Assembly: GCA_041690495.1 (NCBI GenBank)
Contig: JAWLHE010000005.1
Location: forward strand, 186,001 to 250,000
Direction of reading: 5' to 3'
From: DATAAP01 sp041690495
GTDB taxonomy: Bacteria; Pseudomonadota; Alphaproteobacteria; CACIAM-22H2
DNA length: 64,000 bases
The notes beneath the pieces are model-generated. The model ran no database searches, was not told the origin of the DNA, and was given only the letters and a program-made list of their open reading frames with translations. The position numbers and the translations under genes are program-made. How positions within the stretch are numbered: position 1 is the stretch's first letter; each line of letters opens with the position of its first letter. Of this stretch, positions 1 through 7,564 are shown piece after piece.

Positions 1-497
1 AGCGCTTCGGCGATCCCGAGGATGACCTGATCCGTCTCCAGCGCCTCCAGCGGACGATCGAGGTCGTCCAGCGCCGCACGCAGCGCCGCCATCAGCCGCG
101 GATCGCTTAGCACAGCCGTTCGCACGAATGGCAGGCTCCGCGTCCGGCTGCCGAGCGCGGAGCCGATCAGGCGCGGCTCGACATAGAGCATCCGGTAGCG
201 GAACCCCGAATCCGCTCCGGCGCGGCCGTCATGCCTTTCGTCGGGGTGCAGAACGACGACGTTGCCGCGCGTGCTGTCCGCGCGCATTCCGCGGTAGTCG
301 AAGGACTGCACGCCGCCGACCGTATAGCCGATGGCGTAGGTGTCGTGCCGGTGCGGGTCGTAGGCGTGGCCCGCGAAGAACGCCTCGATCCGCTCCAGTC
401 CGGGTTGCGACGGCGCCAGCCTGATCCAGTCACCGCGCGAGGGTCCGCACGATCGTTCAAGACAGGGTCGCCCGCTCGCATTCAGGCTCGCGCTCAT
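1..497 (-). CDS. AraC-family transcriptional regulator, N-terminal part (cut by window edge)
   Basis: This frame is open from an ATG at 497 to the window edge, giving about 165 residues. A GGTGA purine stretch directly precedes the ATG. The visible part reads as the cupin-like effector-binding domain of AraC regulators: a His-rich strand (AYDPHRHDTYAIG, about residues 45-57), a Gly-rich turn, and HPDERHDGRAG near residue 85, followed by a helical linker. The C-terminal AraC helix-turn-helix pair would lie outside the window, so the DNA-binding half is not seen. It is divergent from the cupin gene starting at 588, with about 90 bp between them, which would suit control of that gene. That link is inference. 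The effector is unknown. Confidence 0.75.
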   Translation of the reverse strand, partial: MSASLNASGRPCLERSCGPSRGDWIRLAPSQPGLERIEAFFAGHAYDPHRHDTYAIGYTVGGVQSFDYRGMRADSTRGNVVVLHPDERHDGRAGADSGFRYRMLYVEPRLIGSALGSRTRSLPFVRTAVLSDPRLMAALRAALDDLDRPLEALETDQVILGIAEA

Positions 498-587
498 TCA
501 CCTGCACGCCGACATCGCCGCGAGGGCGGCATGATCGCACGGTGCGCAAAAAACGCAATGCCGACCGTGACAGAGGAGACCCTGAAT

Positions 588-1040
588 GTGAATGCCGTCG
601 GCCATCTCGACCGCGAGTTCGCGGAAATTACCGAGCACTGGTCCCCGCGCGTCGTGGCGATCGCCAACGGGCAGTACGTCAAGCTGGCGAAGGTCAAGGG
701 CGAGTTCGTGTGGCACGCCCATGCCGAGGAGGACGAGTTCTTCCTGGTGCGTCGCGGCACCTTCATCCTGCGCTATCGCAACGGCAGCGAGGCAGTGCTG
801 AAGGCCGGCGATTTCCATGTCGTGCCCCGCGGCACCGAACACTTCCCCTACGCGCCCGAGGAGACCTGGCTGATCTTCGTCGAGCCCGCGGCAACGACCC
901 ACACCGGCGACGTCGTGAGCGAGCGCACCAAGCCGATTGCGGCCCAGCTCGCCCACCTCGAATGCGCTCAGTCGAACAGGCGCTTTCCGAAGCGGCGCCG
1001 GGCGAGCATGAAGGCGGCGACGGACAGGCCGACGACATAG
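588..1040 (+). CDS. Single-domain cupin protein
   Basis: Small cupin-2 type protein of about 150 aa. Cupin motif 1 is visible as W-HAHAEEDEFFLVRRG, with the two His and the Glu that normally bind a metal. Motif 2 is AGDFHVVPRGTEHFP. I chose GTG 588 because GAGGAG lies nine bases upstream; an ATG at 558 in the same frame adds ten residues but has no ribosome binding site. The last 73 bp overlap, tail to tail, the end of the ABC permease on the other strand. The C-terminal 30 residues are basic and not cupin-like, which suggests a run-on over an ancestral stop. Substrate and role are unknown. The divergent AraC-type gene may regulate it. Confidence 0.75.
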   Translation: MNAVGHLDREFAEITEHWSPRVVAIANGQYVKLAKVKGEFVWHAHAEEDEFFLVRRGTFILRYRNGSEAVLKAGDFHVVPRGTEHFPYAPEETWLIFVEPAATTHTGDVVSERTKPIAAQLAHLECAQSNRRFPKRRRASMKAATDRPTT

Positions 1041-1756
1041 GCGAGATGACCGGCGGCGGCGAGCGCATCGAGCGGCACGTCTGCGGTGAGCGGGCGGACC
1101 ACCGCAATCAGATGGGTCATCGGCAGCGCCCAGGCGATCGCCTGGATGAACCAGGGAAAGCGCGTCACCTCGAAGAACGTGCCGGAGAACACGAACATCG
1201 GCGTGACCCAGAAGGTGAAGAAATAGGCGAATAGGTCCCATGTCTTGGCGTGCGCCGTCGCCACCAGCCCACAGCTCGCAAAGCAGATCGCACCCAGAGC
1301 GATGACCGGAAGTGCCAGCAGTGCCCCGGCAAGGTCCGGCACACCGCCCCACAACGTACCGATGACGATGACGCAGCAGGCCGAGAACATGCCCTTGGTG
1401 GCGGCCCACAGCATCTCGCCCAGCATAAGCTCGGTCAGCGTCACGGGCGTCGACAGAATCGCGTCCCAGGTGCGCTGCAGACTGAAGCGCGCATAGGTGC
1501 TGATCGTCGCCTCGAAGCTGGAGGCAAACATCGCCGCGTAGCACATCATGCCCGGCACGACGAAGGTGAGATAGTCCATGCCGCCGATCTGCTCGACGAC
1601 GGCGCCGAGCCCGTAGCCGAAGGCAAACAGGAAGATGAGCGGATCGAGCACGTTCGTGGTCAACGACGGCCAGATCAGCCGGCGCCAGACGATGAAGTTG
1701 CGGCGCCAGACCGACTGGCTGTAGCGGTTCAGCGCGATTTCGGTGTGTATGGCCAT
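968..1756 (-). CDS. ABC-2 type transporter permease, NodJ-like
   Basis: Integral membrane protein of 262 aa with the six hydrophobic segments of ABC-2 permeases and the family signature region PMFVFSGTFFEVTRFPWF near residue 180. It pairs with the ATPase encoded just upstream (1880-2794), the NodI/NodJ arrangement. In rhizobia NodIJ exports lipo-chitooligosaccharide; in other bacteria homologues export various lipids, glycolipids or drugs, so the substrate here is open. The start is ATG 1756. A longer frame to 1843 exists only because it reads through a palindromic repeat, so the upstream extension is rejected. The gene ends inside the 3' end of the cupin gene on the opposite strand. Confidence 0.85.
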   Translation of the reverse strand: MAIHTEIALNRYSQSVWRRNFIVWRRLIWPSLTTNVLDPLIFLFAFGYGLGAVVEQIGGMDYLTFVVPGMMCYAAMFASSFEATISTYARFSLQRTWDAILSTPVTLTELMLGEMLWAATKGMFSACCVIVIGTLWGGVPDLAGALLALPVIALGAICFASCGLVATAHAKTWDLFAYFFTFWVTPMFVFSGTFFEVTRFPWFIQAIAWALPMTHLIAVVRPLTADVPLDALAAAGHLAYVVGLSVAAFMLARRRFGKRLFD

Positions 1757-1779
1757 GGCGAGTCCGTCAGAAAAGGAAA

Positions 1780-1858
1780 GCGTCACCCGCGGACTTGATC
1801 CGCTGGTCCATGGAGCCGGCGGCACGATGGATGCTCGGGTCAAGCCCGGGCATGACGC
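1780..1858. repeat. 79-bp dispersed palindromic repeat, copy A
   Basis: A 79-bp segment beginning GCGTCACCCGCGGACTTGAT and ending GGCATGACGC. It is built of two imperfect inverted arms (TCACCCGCGGACTTGATCCG and CGGGTCAAGCCCGGGCATGA). By eye it matches copy C (32349-32427) at 75 of 79 positions. It fills most of the 123-bp gap between the NodI-like ATPase and its permease. The same type of GTCATGCCCGGGCTTGACCCGG element is common between genes in alphaproteobacterial genomes. Its effect on the transcript is unknown; the transcript could fold into a hairpin. Confidence 0.85.
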
Positions 1859-1879
1859 AGAAAACTATGCAAGCCGCCC

Positions 1880-2794
1880 TCACCCGCCCTCGCGGAGCCG
1901 GTGGCCGGTGAGGCGGAGAAAGACATCCTCCAGATTGGACTCGCGCTGGCGGTAGCTGGCGCGCGGCGGCAGGCGGCGCTGCACCTCGAGCGGATCGCTG
2001 ACGTAATAGAGCACGGCATCGCCGATGTCGTTGCGCTCCAGCCCATCTTCGATGAAGCCCGCGGGCAGCGGCTTGGAGATCTCGAAGACATGGCCGCGCA
2101 CGTGCCGGCCGATAAGCTCCTGCGGCGAACCCTCGTCGAGGACCTTGCCGCCGTCGATGATGATGATGCGGTCGCACAGGCGCTGCGCCTCGTCCATGTA
2201 GTGCGTCGTCAGCAGCAGCGTCTTGCCCTCGCGCTTGAGGTCGAGGACGCGGCGCCAGATCAGCACGCGCGCCTGCGGATCGAGACCGGTCGTCGGCTCG
2301 TCGAGCACGACCAGCGACGGATCGGCGATCAGCGCGCGGGCGATCACCAGCCGGCGCTTCATGCCGCCCGAGAGTTCCATCACCTTGGCATCGCCGCGCT
2401 CCGAAAGCTGCATGAACTCGAGCAGCCTCGGCACACGCTGCGCCACGATCGCCGCCGGAATGCCAAAATAGCGGCCGTAGACTTCGAGGTTCTGACGCAC
2501 GGTGATATCAGGGTCGAGGTTGTCTTCCTGCGGCACGAGGCCGATGCGCTCGCGCAACTTGCGCCCGAGGGCGGCCGGAGTCTCGCCGAACAGCCTGAGT
2601 CGGCCGGCGGTGGGGCGCGCCAGGTTCATGATCATCCGCATGGTCGTGGTCTTGCCCGCGCCGTTCGGCCCGAGCAGGCCGACGCAGGTTCCGGCGGCGA
2701 TGGAGAAGCTGACCCCGCGCACGGCATGCACCGCGCCGTAACGCTTTTCGAGTCCCTCGACTTCGATCACCGCGTCGTTCGCTGCTCCGGTCAC
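1880..2794 (-). CDS. ABC transporter ATP-binding protein, NodI-like
   Basis: ATPase of 304 aa. Walker A is GPNGAGKTT at residues 42-50, a Q-loop lies in LVPQEDNLDP, the signature is LSGGMKRR near 146, Walker B is LVVLDEPTTGLD and the switch His is in LLLTTHYMDEA. The C-terminal 80 residues (RGHVFEIS to EDVFLRLTG) are the tail typical of DrrA/NodI-type ATPases that serve ABC-2 permeases. GTG 2794 is the start because GGAGG lies seven bases upstream; the frame is open further upstream but that stretch has no family similarity. It forms a two-gene unit with the permease that follows after a repeat-filled gap. Export substrate unknown. Confidence 0.88.
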   Translation of the reverse strand: MTGAANDAVIEVEGLEKRYGAVHAVRGVSFSIAAGTCVGLLGPNGAGKTTTMRMIMNLARPTAGRLRLFGETPAALGRKLRERIGLVPQEDNLDPDITVRQNLEVYGRYFGIPAAIVAQRVPRLLEFMQLSERGDAKVMELSGGMKRRLVIARALIADPSLVVLDEPTTGLDPQARVLIWRRVLDLKREGKTLLLTTHYMDEAQRLCDRIIIIDGGKVLDEGSPQELIGRHVRGHVFEISKPLPAGFIEDGLERNDIGDAVLYYVSDPLEVQRRLPPRASYRQRESNLEDVFLRLTGHRLREGG

Positions 2795-2988
2795 GGACCG
2801 CCCTCCGCATGCGCAAGGCCGGCGAGCATAGTCGCCTTGGCGCGTTCGGACGAGCGATTCAGATGCCGGGGTGGCCCGCTCGTTGCGCTCGGCACCGGGA
2901 TTTGCGTGAAGCCGCAATCGCAACCCATGGGCGAACGTAATCGGGCCCCGCCGCCAGGCGCGACCCTCGTTCCCGCGGCGAAATGCCC

Positions 2989-3264
2989 TCAGTCGCCCGC
3001 TGCGGCCGGGCCCGGCGCCCAGGTCGCGCGCGGCAGCCAGTCGACGTCGGTCGGTGCCGGCGCGTCAGCCTGGCGGCGCATCAGGCGCCGGTCGAGGAGC
3101 GCATCCGCCGAGAGCGTGATGCGCCTTGTGGGGTCGTCCAGCCGCACGAGCTGCGCGTGCAGGCCGTCGGGATGGGCATACATGCCGATCACCTGCCAGC
3201 GACGGCGCGAATTGTCGTCGCTCTTGCAGTAGATCTGGCCGATTTCGATGGTGTTGCGTGCCAT
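2989..3264 (-). CDS. Small hypothetical protein (91 aa)
   Basis: I do not recognise this protein. It reads MARNTIEIGQIYCKSDDNS at the N-terminus, then a run that looks like a small beta-barrel (RRRWQVIGMYAHPDGLHAQLVRLDDPTRRITLSADALL), then a Pro/Ala-rich tail. There is no signal peptide or membrane segment. The real start is taken as ATG 3264 because the homology-like, compositionally ordered part begins there; the longer frame runs through low-complexity Arg-rich sequence. It stands alone between the NodI-like gene and another small gene, all on the minus strand. The pattern suggests a short cytoplasmic protein with a pasted loop, but no function can be given. Confidence 0.6.
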   Translation of the reverse strand: MARNTIEIGQIYCKSDDNSRRRWQVIGMYAHPDGLHAQLVRLDDPTRRITLSADALLDRRLMRRQADAPAPTDVDWLPRATWAPGPAAAGD

Positions 3265-3374
3265 GGACGGAAGCATACACGATTCGCATCCGCCGATGGA
3301 AGCATTGCGCGGCTTCCCCACGCGGCTCGCCCCGATTCGGCTGTGGACAACAGGCCGGCGCCCGCCGGCAGCGA

Positions 3375-3659
3375 TCAATCTTCTGCGCCGCTCTCGACGA
3401 ACTTGACGAACCGGCTCTGCTTCCCGTCCTCCGTCTTGTCCTGATAGAGGAAGTCGAGGCCGCGGTCGTCGAAGACGCGGAAAAACGCATCCCACGAAAC
3501 CGGCGTCAGGTTCTCTTCCCGCGGGCCGAAATCGAAGCGCAGGATTTCCGTGCCCTCGACCATGCTCGGCTTGCCGCCGCGCGCCTCGGCCCAGCGGCGG
3601 ATCGTGTCGTGATCCTGCGTGCGCTGCGCCCTGTGACCGGTCTTCGCTTCTGTTACCAT
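3375..3659 (-). CDS. Conserved small protein, ~94 aa, unknown function
   Basis: Soluble 94-aa protein. The core DHDTIRRWAEARGGKPSMVEGTEILRFDFGP followed by TPVSWDAFFRVFDDRGLDFLYQDKTEDGKQSRFVKFVE is a pattern I associate with a widespread small bacterial family, often mislabelled as a glucan-branching-enzyme fragment; no catalytic motif is present. Start ATG 3659 has GAGG seven bases upstream. The N-terminal 16 residues are polar and Lys/Arg/Gln-rich. It is followed on the same strand by the 91-aa protein gene after 110 bp, but no operon is obvious. Function unknown. Confidence 0.7.
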   Translation of the reverse strand: MVTEAKTGHRAQRTQDHDTIRRWAEARGGKPSMVEGTEILRFDFGPREENLTPVSWDAFFRVFDDRGLDFLYQDKTEDGKQSRFVKFVESGAED

Positions 3660-3750
3660 GGCCAACCTCGTCGTTCCGTTGTCGCTTGGCCGGTCTAACG
3701 ACCGATGCAGCCGAGCGTTCCGGGGGACGCGGGCAAGCTTGGGCGCGAGG

Positions 3751-4896
3751 CTACTTCCAGAACTGGCGCGAGGCGATGCGCGCACCCTCGGCAAGTGCAG
3801 CCAGCTTGGCCCACACCACGTCGGGATCTACCGCCGCCTGCCCCACCCAGGTGCCGTAGCCGCAATCGCTGCCGGCGATGACGTTCTCGCGACCGACCAG
3901 GTTGGCATAGCGGGCGATGCGCTGAGCGATCAGGTCGGGATGCTCGATGAAGTTCGACTTGGATTCGAGCACGCCGGGGATCAGCACCTTGCCGTCGGGC
4001 AGCTTGACCCGCTCGAACAGCGTGTACTCGTGCGCATGGCGCGGGTTGGCGGCCTCGAACGAGATCATGCTCGGCCGGGCCGAGAAGACGATATCGATGA
4101 TGTCGGCCAGCGGCACGTCGCAGTGATGCGGCCCCTCGTAGTTGCCCCAGCAGACATGCATGCGGAGCTGCTCGACCGGAATGCTGGCGGTGGCGTGGTT
4201 GAGCGCCTCGACATGCTTCTGTGCCCGCTTGCGGAAGTCCTTGATGTCGAGGTCGGCATACTGGATGTGGCGGCCCATGGCCAGGTCGGGGCAGTCGATC
4301 TGGAGAAGAATGCCGGCCTTCGCCACCGTTTCGTATTCGTGGCGCATCGCCTCGGCGATTGCGAACAGGTACTCGTCCTGGCTGGTATAGTGCTCGTTGC
4401 GGAAGAACAGGGAGACGACGCCAGGCGAGGCGGCGCTCATGAACGGCCGCTTGTCCTTCATACCCGCGATGGCCGCCTTGAGATTGTCGACGTCGGTCGC
4501 GGCCGCCTCCTTGTCCTGCACCGAAATCGGCGCATTGCAGGCCGGCGTTTTGCGCCGCGAGCGGCCGGGATCGCCGAACACCTTTTTCTCGAGCCGCGGA
4601 AAAGCCGCGAGGTCCTGATAAACGAAGGTGTTGCCGGTGCCGCCAAAGCCGGCGAGCCGGTCCTTGATGTAGGTGGCGTAGCTCGGCTTGGACATCTCGC
4701 CGTCGTTGATCAGGTCGATGCCGGCCTCGTCCTGCTTCTTCACGACCTCGGCCACGGCGGAGCGGATGCGCGCGGCGAGTGCCTTCGCGTCGACCGGAAT
4801 CCCCTCCTCCTTCGCATACATGATGCGGATGAGGTCGTCGGGCCGCGGCAGGCTGCCGGTATGCGTCGTCAGAAAACGCTCGGTGCTCCGGATCAT
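3751..4896 (-). CDS. Cobalamin-independent methionine synthase II family protein (MetE C-domain-like)
   Basis: Single TIM-barrel protein of 381 aa resembling the C-terminal catalytic half of MetE and the coenzyme M methyl/alkyl-transferases. Expected features are visible: THTGSLPRP near the N-terminus, DGEMSKPSYATYIKDRL, the zinc-ligand region HVCWGNYEGPHH near residue 253, and GSDCGYGTW near 350 with the second Cys. It is half the length of MetE (about 750 aa) and has no N-terminal repeat, so it is not a full methionine synthase. Such stand-alone proteins are thought to transfer alkyl or methyl groups between thiols and other donors; the acceptor here is unknown. Start ATG 4896 follows GGGGAGA. 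The gene seems monocistronic. Confidence 0.82.
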   Translation of the reverse strand: MIRSTERFLTTHTGSLPRPDDLIRIMYAKEEGIPVDAKALAARIRSAVAEVVKKQDEAGIDLINDGEMSKPSYATYIKDRLAGFGGTGNTFVYQDLAAFPRLEKKVFGDPGRSRRKTPACNAPISVQDKEAAATDVDNLKAAIAGMKDKRPFMSAASPGVVSLFFRNEHYTSQDEYLFAIAEAMRHEYETVAKAGILLQIDCPDLAMGRHIQYADLDIKDFRKRAQKHVEALNHATASIPVEQLRMHVCWGNYEGPHHCDVPLADIIDIVFSARPSMISFEAANPRHAHEYTLFERVKLPDGKVLIPGVLESKSNFIEHPDLIAQRIARYANLVGRENVIAGSDCGYGTWVGQAAVDPDVVWAKLAALAEGARIASRQFWK

Positions 4897-4982
4897 CGCG
4901 TCTCCCCTGATGCCGTCTCTCGGCTTGGCGGCTAGCAAAGCGCGGCGGGGACCGCTCCGCAAGGACTATCCGCGCAGGGCGG

Positions 4983-6857
4983 CTATTCCTCCTCACGGCG
5001 CGGCGCCTTGATCACCGCGCGGCTCGGATCGGGCGGCGTCACGAAGCCGCCGGACTGGCGCTCCCACAGCTTCGCATACGGGCCGCCGGCCTGGAGCAGT
5101 TCGGCGTGCGTGCCCTGCTCGACGATGCGGCCCTTGTCTAGCACGACGAGGCGGTCCATGCGCGCGATGGTCGAAAGCCGGTGCGCGATGGCGATGACCG
5201 TCTTGCCTTCCATCAGGTCCGCGAGCTGCTCCTGAATCGCCGCCTCGACTTCGCTGTCGAGCGCCGATGTCGCCTCGTCGAGCACGAGGATCGGCGCGTT
5301 CTTGAGGATGACGCGGGCGATGGCGACGCGCTGGCGCTGGCCGCCGGAGAGCTTGACGCCGCGCTCGCCGACATGGGCGTCGTAGCCGGTCCGCCCCTTC
5401 CAGTCGACCAAGCCGAGGATGAATTCGTGGGCGTGCGCCCGCTTCGCCGCGGCGACGATCTCGTCGTCGGTTGCGTCGGGGCGGCCGTAGCGGATGTTGT
5501 CGCGGATCGAGCGGTGCAGCAGCGACGTGTCCTGCGTCACCACCGCGATCTGGGTACGGAGGCTCTCCTGCGTCACCGTCGCGATGTCCTGACTGTCGAT
5601 GGCGATGCGGCCGGACTCGACCTCGAAGAACCGCAGCAGCAGATTGACCAGCGTGGATTTGCCCGCGCCGGAATGGCCGATCAGGCCGACGCGCTCGCCG
5701 GGGCGGATCGCGAGATTGAGATTCTGGATGACGCCGATGTCGCGGCCGTAGCCGAAACGGACGTTCTCGAAACGGATCTCGCCGTGCGATACGACCAGCG
5801 GCGGCGCGTCCGCGCGATCGGCGAGAAGGCGCGGCTGGGCGATCGACTGGATGCCTTCCTGCACCGTGCCGACATTCTCGAACACCGCGGTGACGTTGAA
5901 CGCAACCCAGCCGGCGATGGCGAGGATCTGCCACGACAGCGGCAGCGCCATGGCGATCGCGCCGACCTCGATCTGGCCATGCACCCACAGGGCGATCGCG
6001 ATCGCGGCCGTGCTGGTGACCAGGGTCACGTTGATAACGGTCAGGCTCAGCGCGAACAGCGTGATGAGTCGGAGCTGGCGGTGGAAGCTCGCCGTGTGCT
6101 CATCGACCGCCTCGCGGACATAGCCGTCTTCGTCCTTGGCGCGCGCGAACAGCTTGACGGTCAGGATGTTGGTGTAGGTGTCGACGACGCGCCCCGTGAG
6201 CCACGAGCGCATCTCCGAGATCTCGCGTGCGCGGTCGCGCAGCCGCGGCACGAAATAGCGCAGCAGGAAGACATAGATGACCGCCCACACCAGCAGCGGG
6301 GCGGCGAGCCGCGGGTCGGCGGAACTCAGAAGGACGAGCGCGCTGGTGCCGTAGACGACGATGTACCAGACCGTGTTGATCGAGACGACGATGCTCTCGC
6401 GCAGGGCGGGTCCCGTCTGCATGACGCGATTGGCGATGCGGCCCGCGAAGTCGTCCTGGAAGAACGACCAGTTCTGGCGCACGACGTGCCAGTGACTCTG
6501 CCAGCGCACCAGGTTGGTCATGTTGGCGGCGATGGCGTTATGAGTCAGCACGTTCTGGGCGAGCAACGCCGCCGGCCGCGCGACCAGGACAACCACGGCC
6601 ATGCCGATCAGCTGCGGCCATGCCGCGTCCCACAGGCTGTCTGGCGCATAAGTCGAGACCAGCGTCACGACACGGCCAATGAACACCGGCACCAGCGAGT
6701 CGAGCAGCGCGACCGTCAAGCCGGCGACGAACAGCGCGATGAACAGTCCCTTCGCCTGGCGGGCGAAGTGCCAGTAGAAGGCGAGCAGCGCCTTGGGCGG
6801 CACTTCCGCCGGCGGCGTCTGGGTCGGCGGAACGAGCCGCTCGAAGAAGGCGAACAT
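4983..6857 (-). CDS. ABC half-exporter (fused transmembrane and ATPase domains)
   Basis: 624-aa MsbA/LmrA-type half-transporter. Six transmembrane segments span about residues 35-320, followed by the nucleotide-binding domain. Walker A is GHSGAGKST near 394-402, the signature is LSGGQRQR, Walker B is ILVLDEATSALDSE and the H-loop His is in AIAHRLST. The coupling region contains SFFQDDFAGRIANRVMQTG, typical of the subfamily in which the first intracellular loop precedes an FAGRI motif. It would work as a homodimer in the inner membrane; the substrate cannot be told. It starts at ATG 6857, about 75 bp downstream of the tRNA-Ser on the same strand, and could be read from that transcript. Confidence 0.88.
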   Translation of the reverse strand: MFAFFERLVPPTQTPPAEVPPKALLAFYWHFARQAKGLFIALFVAGLTVALLDSLVPVFIGRVVTLVSTYAPDSLWDAAWPQLIGMAVVVLVARPAALLAQNVLTHNAIAANMTNLVRWQSHWHVVRQNWSFFQDDFAGRIANRVMQTGPALRESIVVSINTVWYIVVYGTSALVLLSSADPRLAAPLLVWAVIYVFLLRYFVPRLRDRAREISEMRSWLTGRVVDTYTNILTVKLFARAKDEDGYVREAVDEHTASFHRQLRLITLFALSLTVINVTLVTSTAAIAIALWVHGQIEVGAIAMALPLSWQILAIAGWVAFNVTAVFENVGTVQEGIQSIAQPRLLADRADAPPLVVSHGEIRFENVRFGYGRDIGVIQNLNLAIRPGERVGLIGHSGAGKSTLVNLLLRFFEVESGRIAIDSQDIATVTQESLRTQIAVVTQDTSLLHRSIRDNIRYGRPDATDDEIVAAAKRAHAHEFILGLVDWKGRTGYDAHVGERGVKLSGGQRQRVAIARVILKNAPILVLDEATSALDSEVEAAIQEQLADLMEGKTVIAIAHRLSTIARMDRLVVLDKGRIVEQGTHAELLQAGGPYAKLWERQSGGFVTPPDPSRAVIKAPRREEE

Positions 6858-6930
6858 GGAGGTGGAGGTCCGTCAGCTTACGTCGCGATCGCGGCGCGAC
6901 GAGCACCCGCCGCGTCAGCGCGATCAGGAA

Positions 6931-7025
6931 TGGCGGAGGGGATGGGATTCGAACCCACGGTACGGGCTTTGGTCCCGTACAACGGTTTAGCAAACCGCCG
7001 CCTTCAGCCACTCGGCCACCCCTCC
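6931..7025 (-). tRNA. tRNA-Ser (anticodon GCU)
   Basis: Full cloverleaf by eye. The acceptor stem is GGAGGGG/CCCCTCC, with discriminator G and an encoded CCA at 6931-6933. The D-arm is GGCCGAGTGGCTGAAGGC. The anticodon loop TTTGCTAAA has GCT at 6989-6991 (plus-strand AGC). A long variable arm (TACGGGACCAAAGCCCGTA) is diagnostic of tRNA-Ser, and the T-arm is GTGGGTTCGAATCCCAT. It reads AGC and AGU codons. A strong promoter lies just upstream. Confidence 0.97.
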
Positions 7026-7066
7026 GCCGGGAGTGGTGGAATTAACACGGCGTATGCGTGACGGGT

Positions 7067-7094
7067 TCTATAGGTGGGCGGCGCACCCTGTCAA
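7067..7094 (-). promoter_or_regulatory. Sigma-70 type promoter of tRNA-Ser
   Basis: On the minus strand TTGACA (7094-7089) is followed after 16 bases by TATAGA (7072-7067). The predicted start of transcription is then around 7060, about 35 bases before the mature 5' end of the tRNA at 7025. Both hexamers are near consensus. Confidence 0.75.
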
Positions 7095-7215
7095 TCAATG
7101 GTCATGGCCCGCCAGGCGGATGCACTGAACGGCGGCGCCCGTCCGCGGCCGCGAGAATAACCGGTCTTGTATGACCGAATCGCTCCCGATCTTGGTCACA
7201 AGAATCTCTGTTGAT

Positions 7216-7231
7216 TTTACGTGAAGTTAAC
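7216..7231 (+). promoter_or_regulatory. CtrA-type box upstream of the 74-aa gene
   Basis: TTTA-CGTGAAG-TTAAC matches the CtrA consensus TTAA-N7-TTAAC at eight of nine fixed positions. It lies 61 bp upstream of the small gene at 7292. A box of the same form, TTTA-N7-TTAAC, stands in front of flgB. Binding is inferred, not shown. Confidence 0.45.
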
Positions 7232-7291
7232 CATTGGCCGCCAAAGCTTGGCCTTGGGGTAACTGGTTTCAGTCCGGGAGGAGTCCGCTTC

Positions 7292-7516
7292 ATGTCACTG
7301 TCAAAGCGTTCGGTCCACACGCTGCTGGACCTGGTCGAGAACAAGCTGTCCTGCATGCAGGTCTTCGATCGCGAAGACGCCCGCGAGCTCGCGATCCTGG
7401 AGCATGCGCGCCGCGAGCTGTGCAGCCTCGCCGGCGGCGAGCGGCCGGCCAAGGCCGCCGAGGTGGTGCCCTTCGCCGCCACGCTGCGCCGCGCCGGTAG
7501 CCCCGCCGCAGGCTGA
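7292..7516 (+). CDS. Small hypothetical protein (74 aa), possibly CtrA-regulated
   Basis: Not recognised. The protein is soluble and mostly helical: MSLSKRSVHTLLDLVENK, then a Cys-containing segment (LSCMQVFDREDARELAILEHARRELC), then a disordered Ala/Pro-rich tail. Start ATG 7292 has GGGAGGAG ten bases upstream; the same frame is open to 7211 but that part overlaps the CtrA-like box. It stands alone between the tRNA-Ser and the glutathione S-transferase. The strong ribosome binding site and the upstream CtrA-type box argue that it is real and perhaps cell-cycle controlled. Function unknown. Confidence 0.65.
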   Translation: MSLSKRSVHTLLDLVENKLSCMQVFDREDARELAILEHARRELCSLAGGERPAKAAEVVPFAATLRRAGSPAAG

Positions 7517-7564
7517 CCGAACGATCCGCCGGCCCTCACGCGGGGCCGGACAGCGCGGACGGGC

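Noticed and set aside
2055..2923. Upstream extension of the NodI-like ATPase to 2923
   Set aside because: No similarity before GTG 2794, which has a clear GGAGG.
5181..7061. 626-codon frame antisense to the ABC half-exporter
   Set aside because: Shadow frame; crosses the tRNA-Ser.
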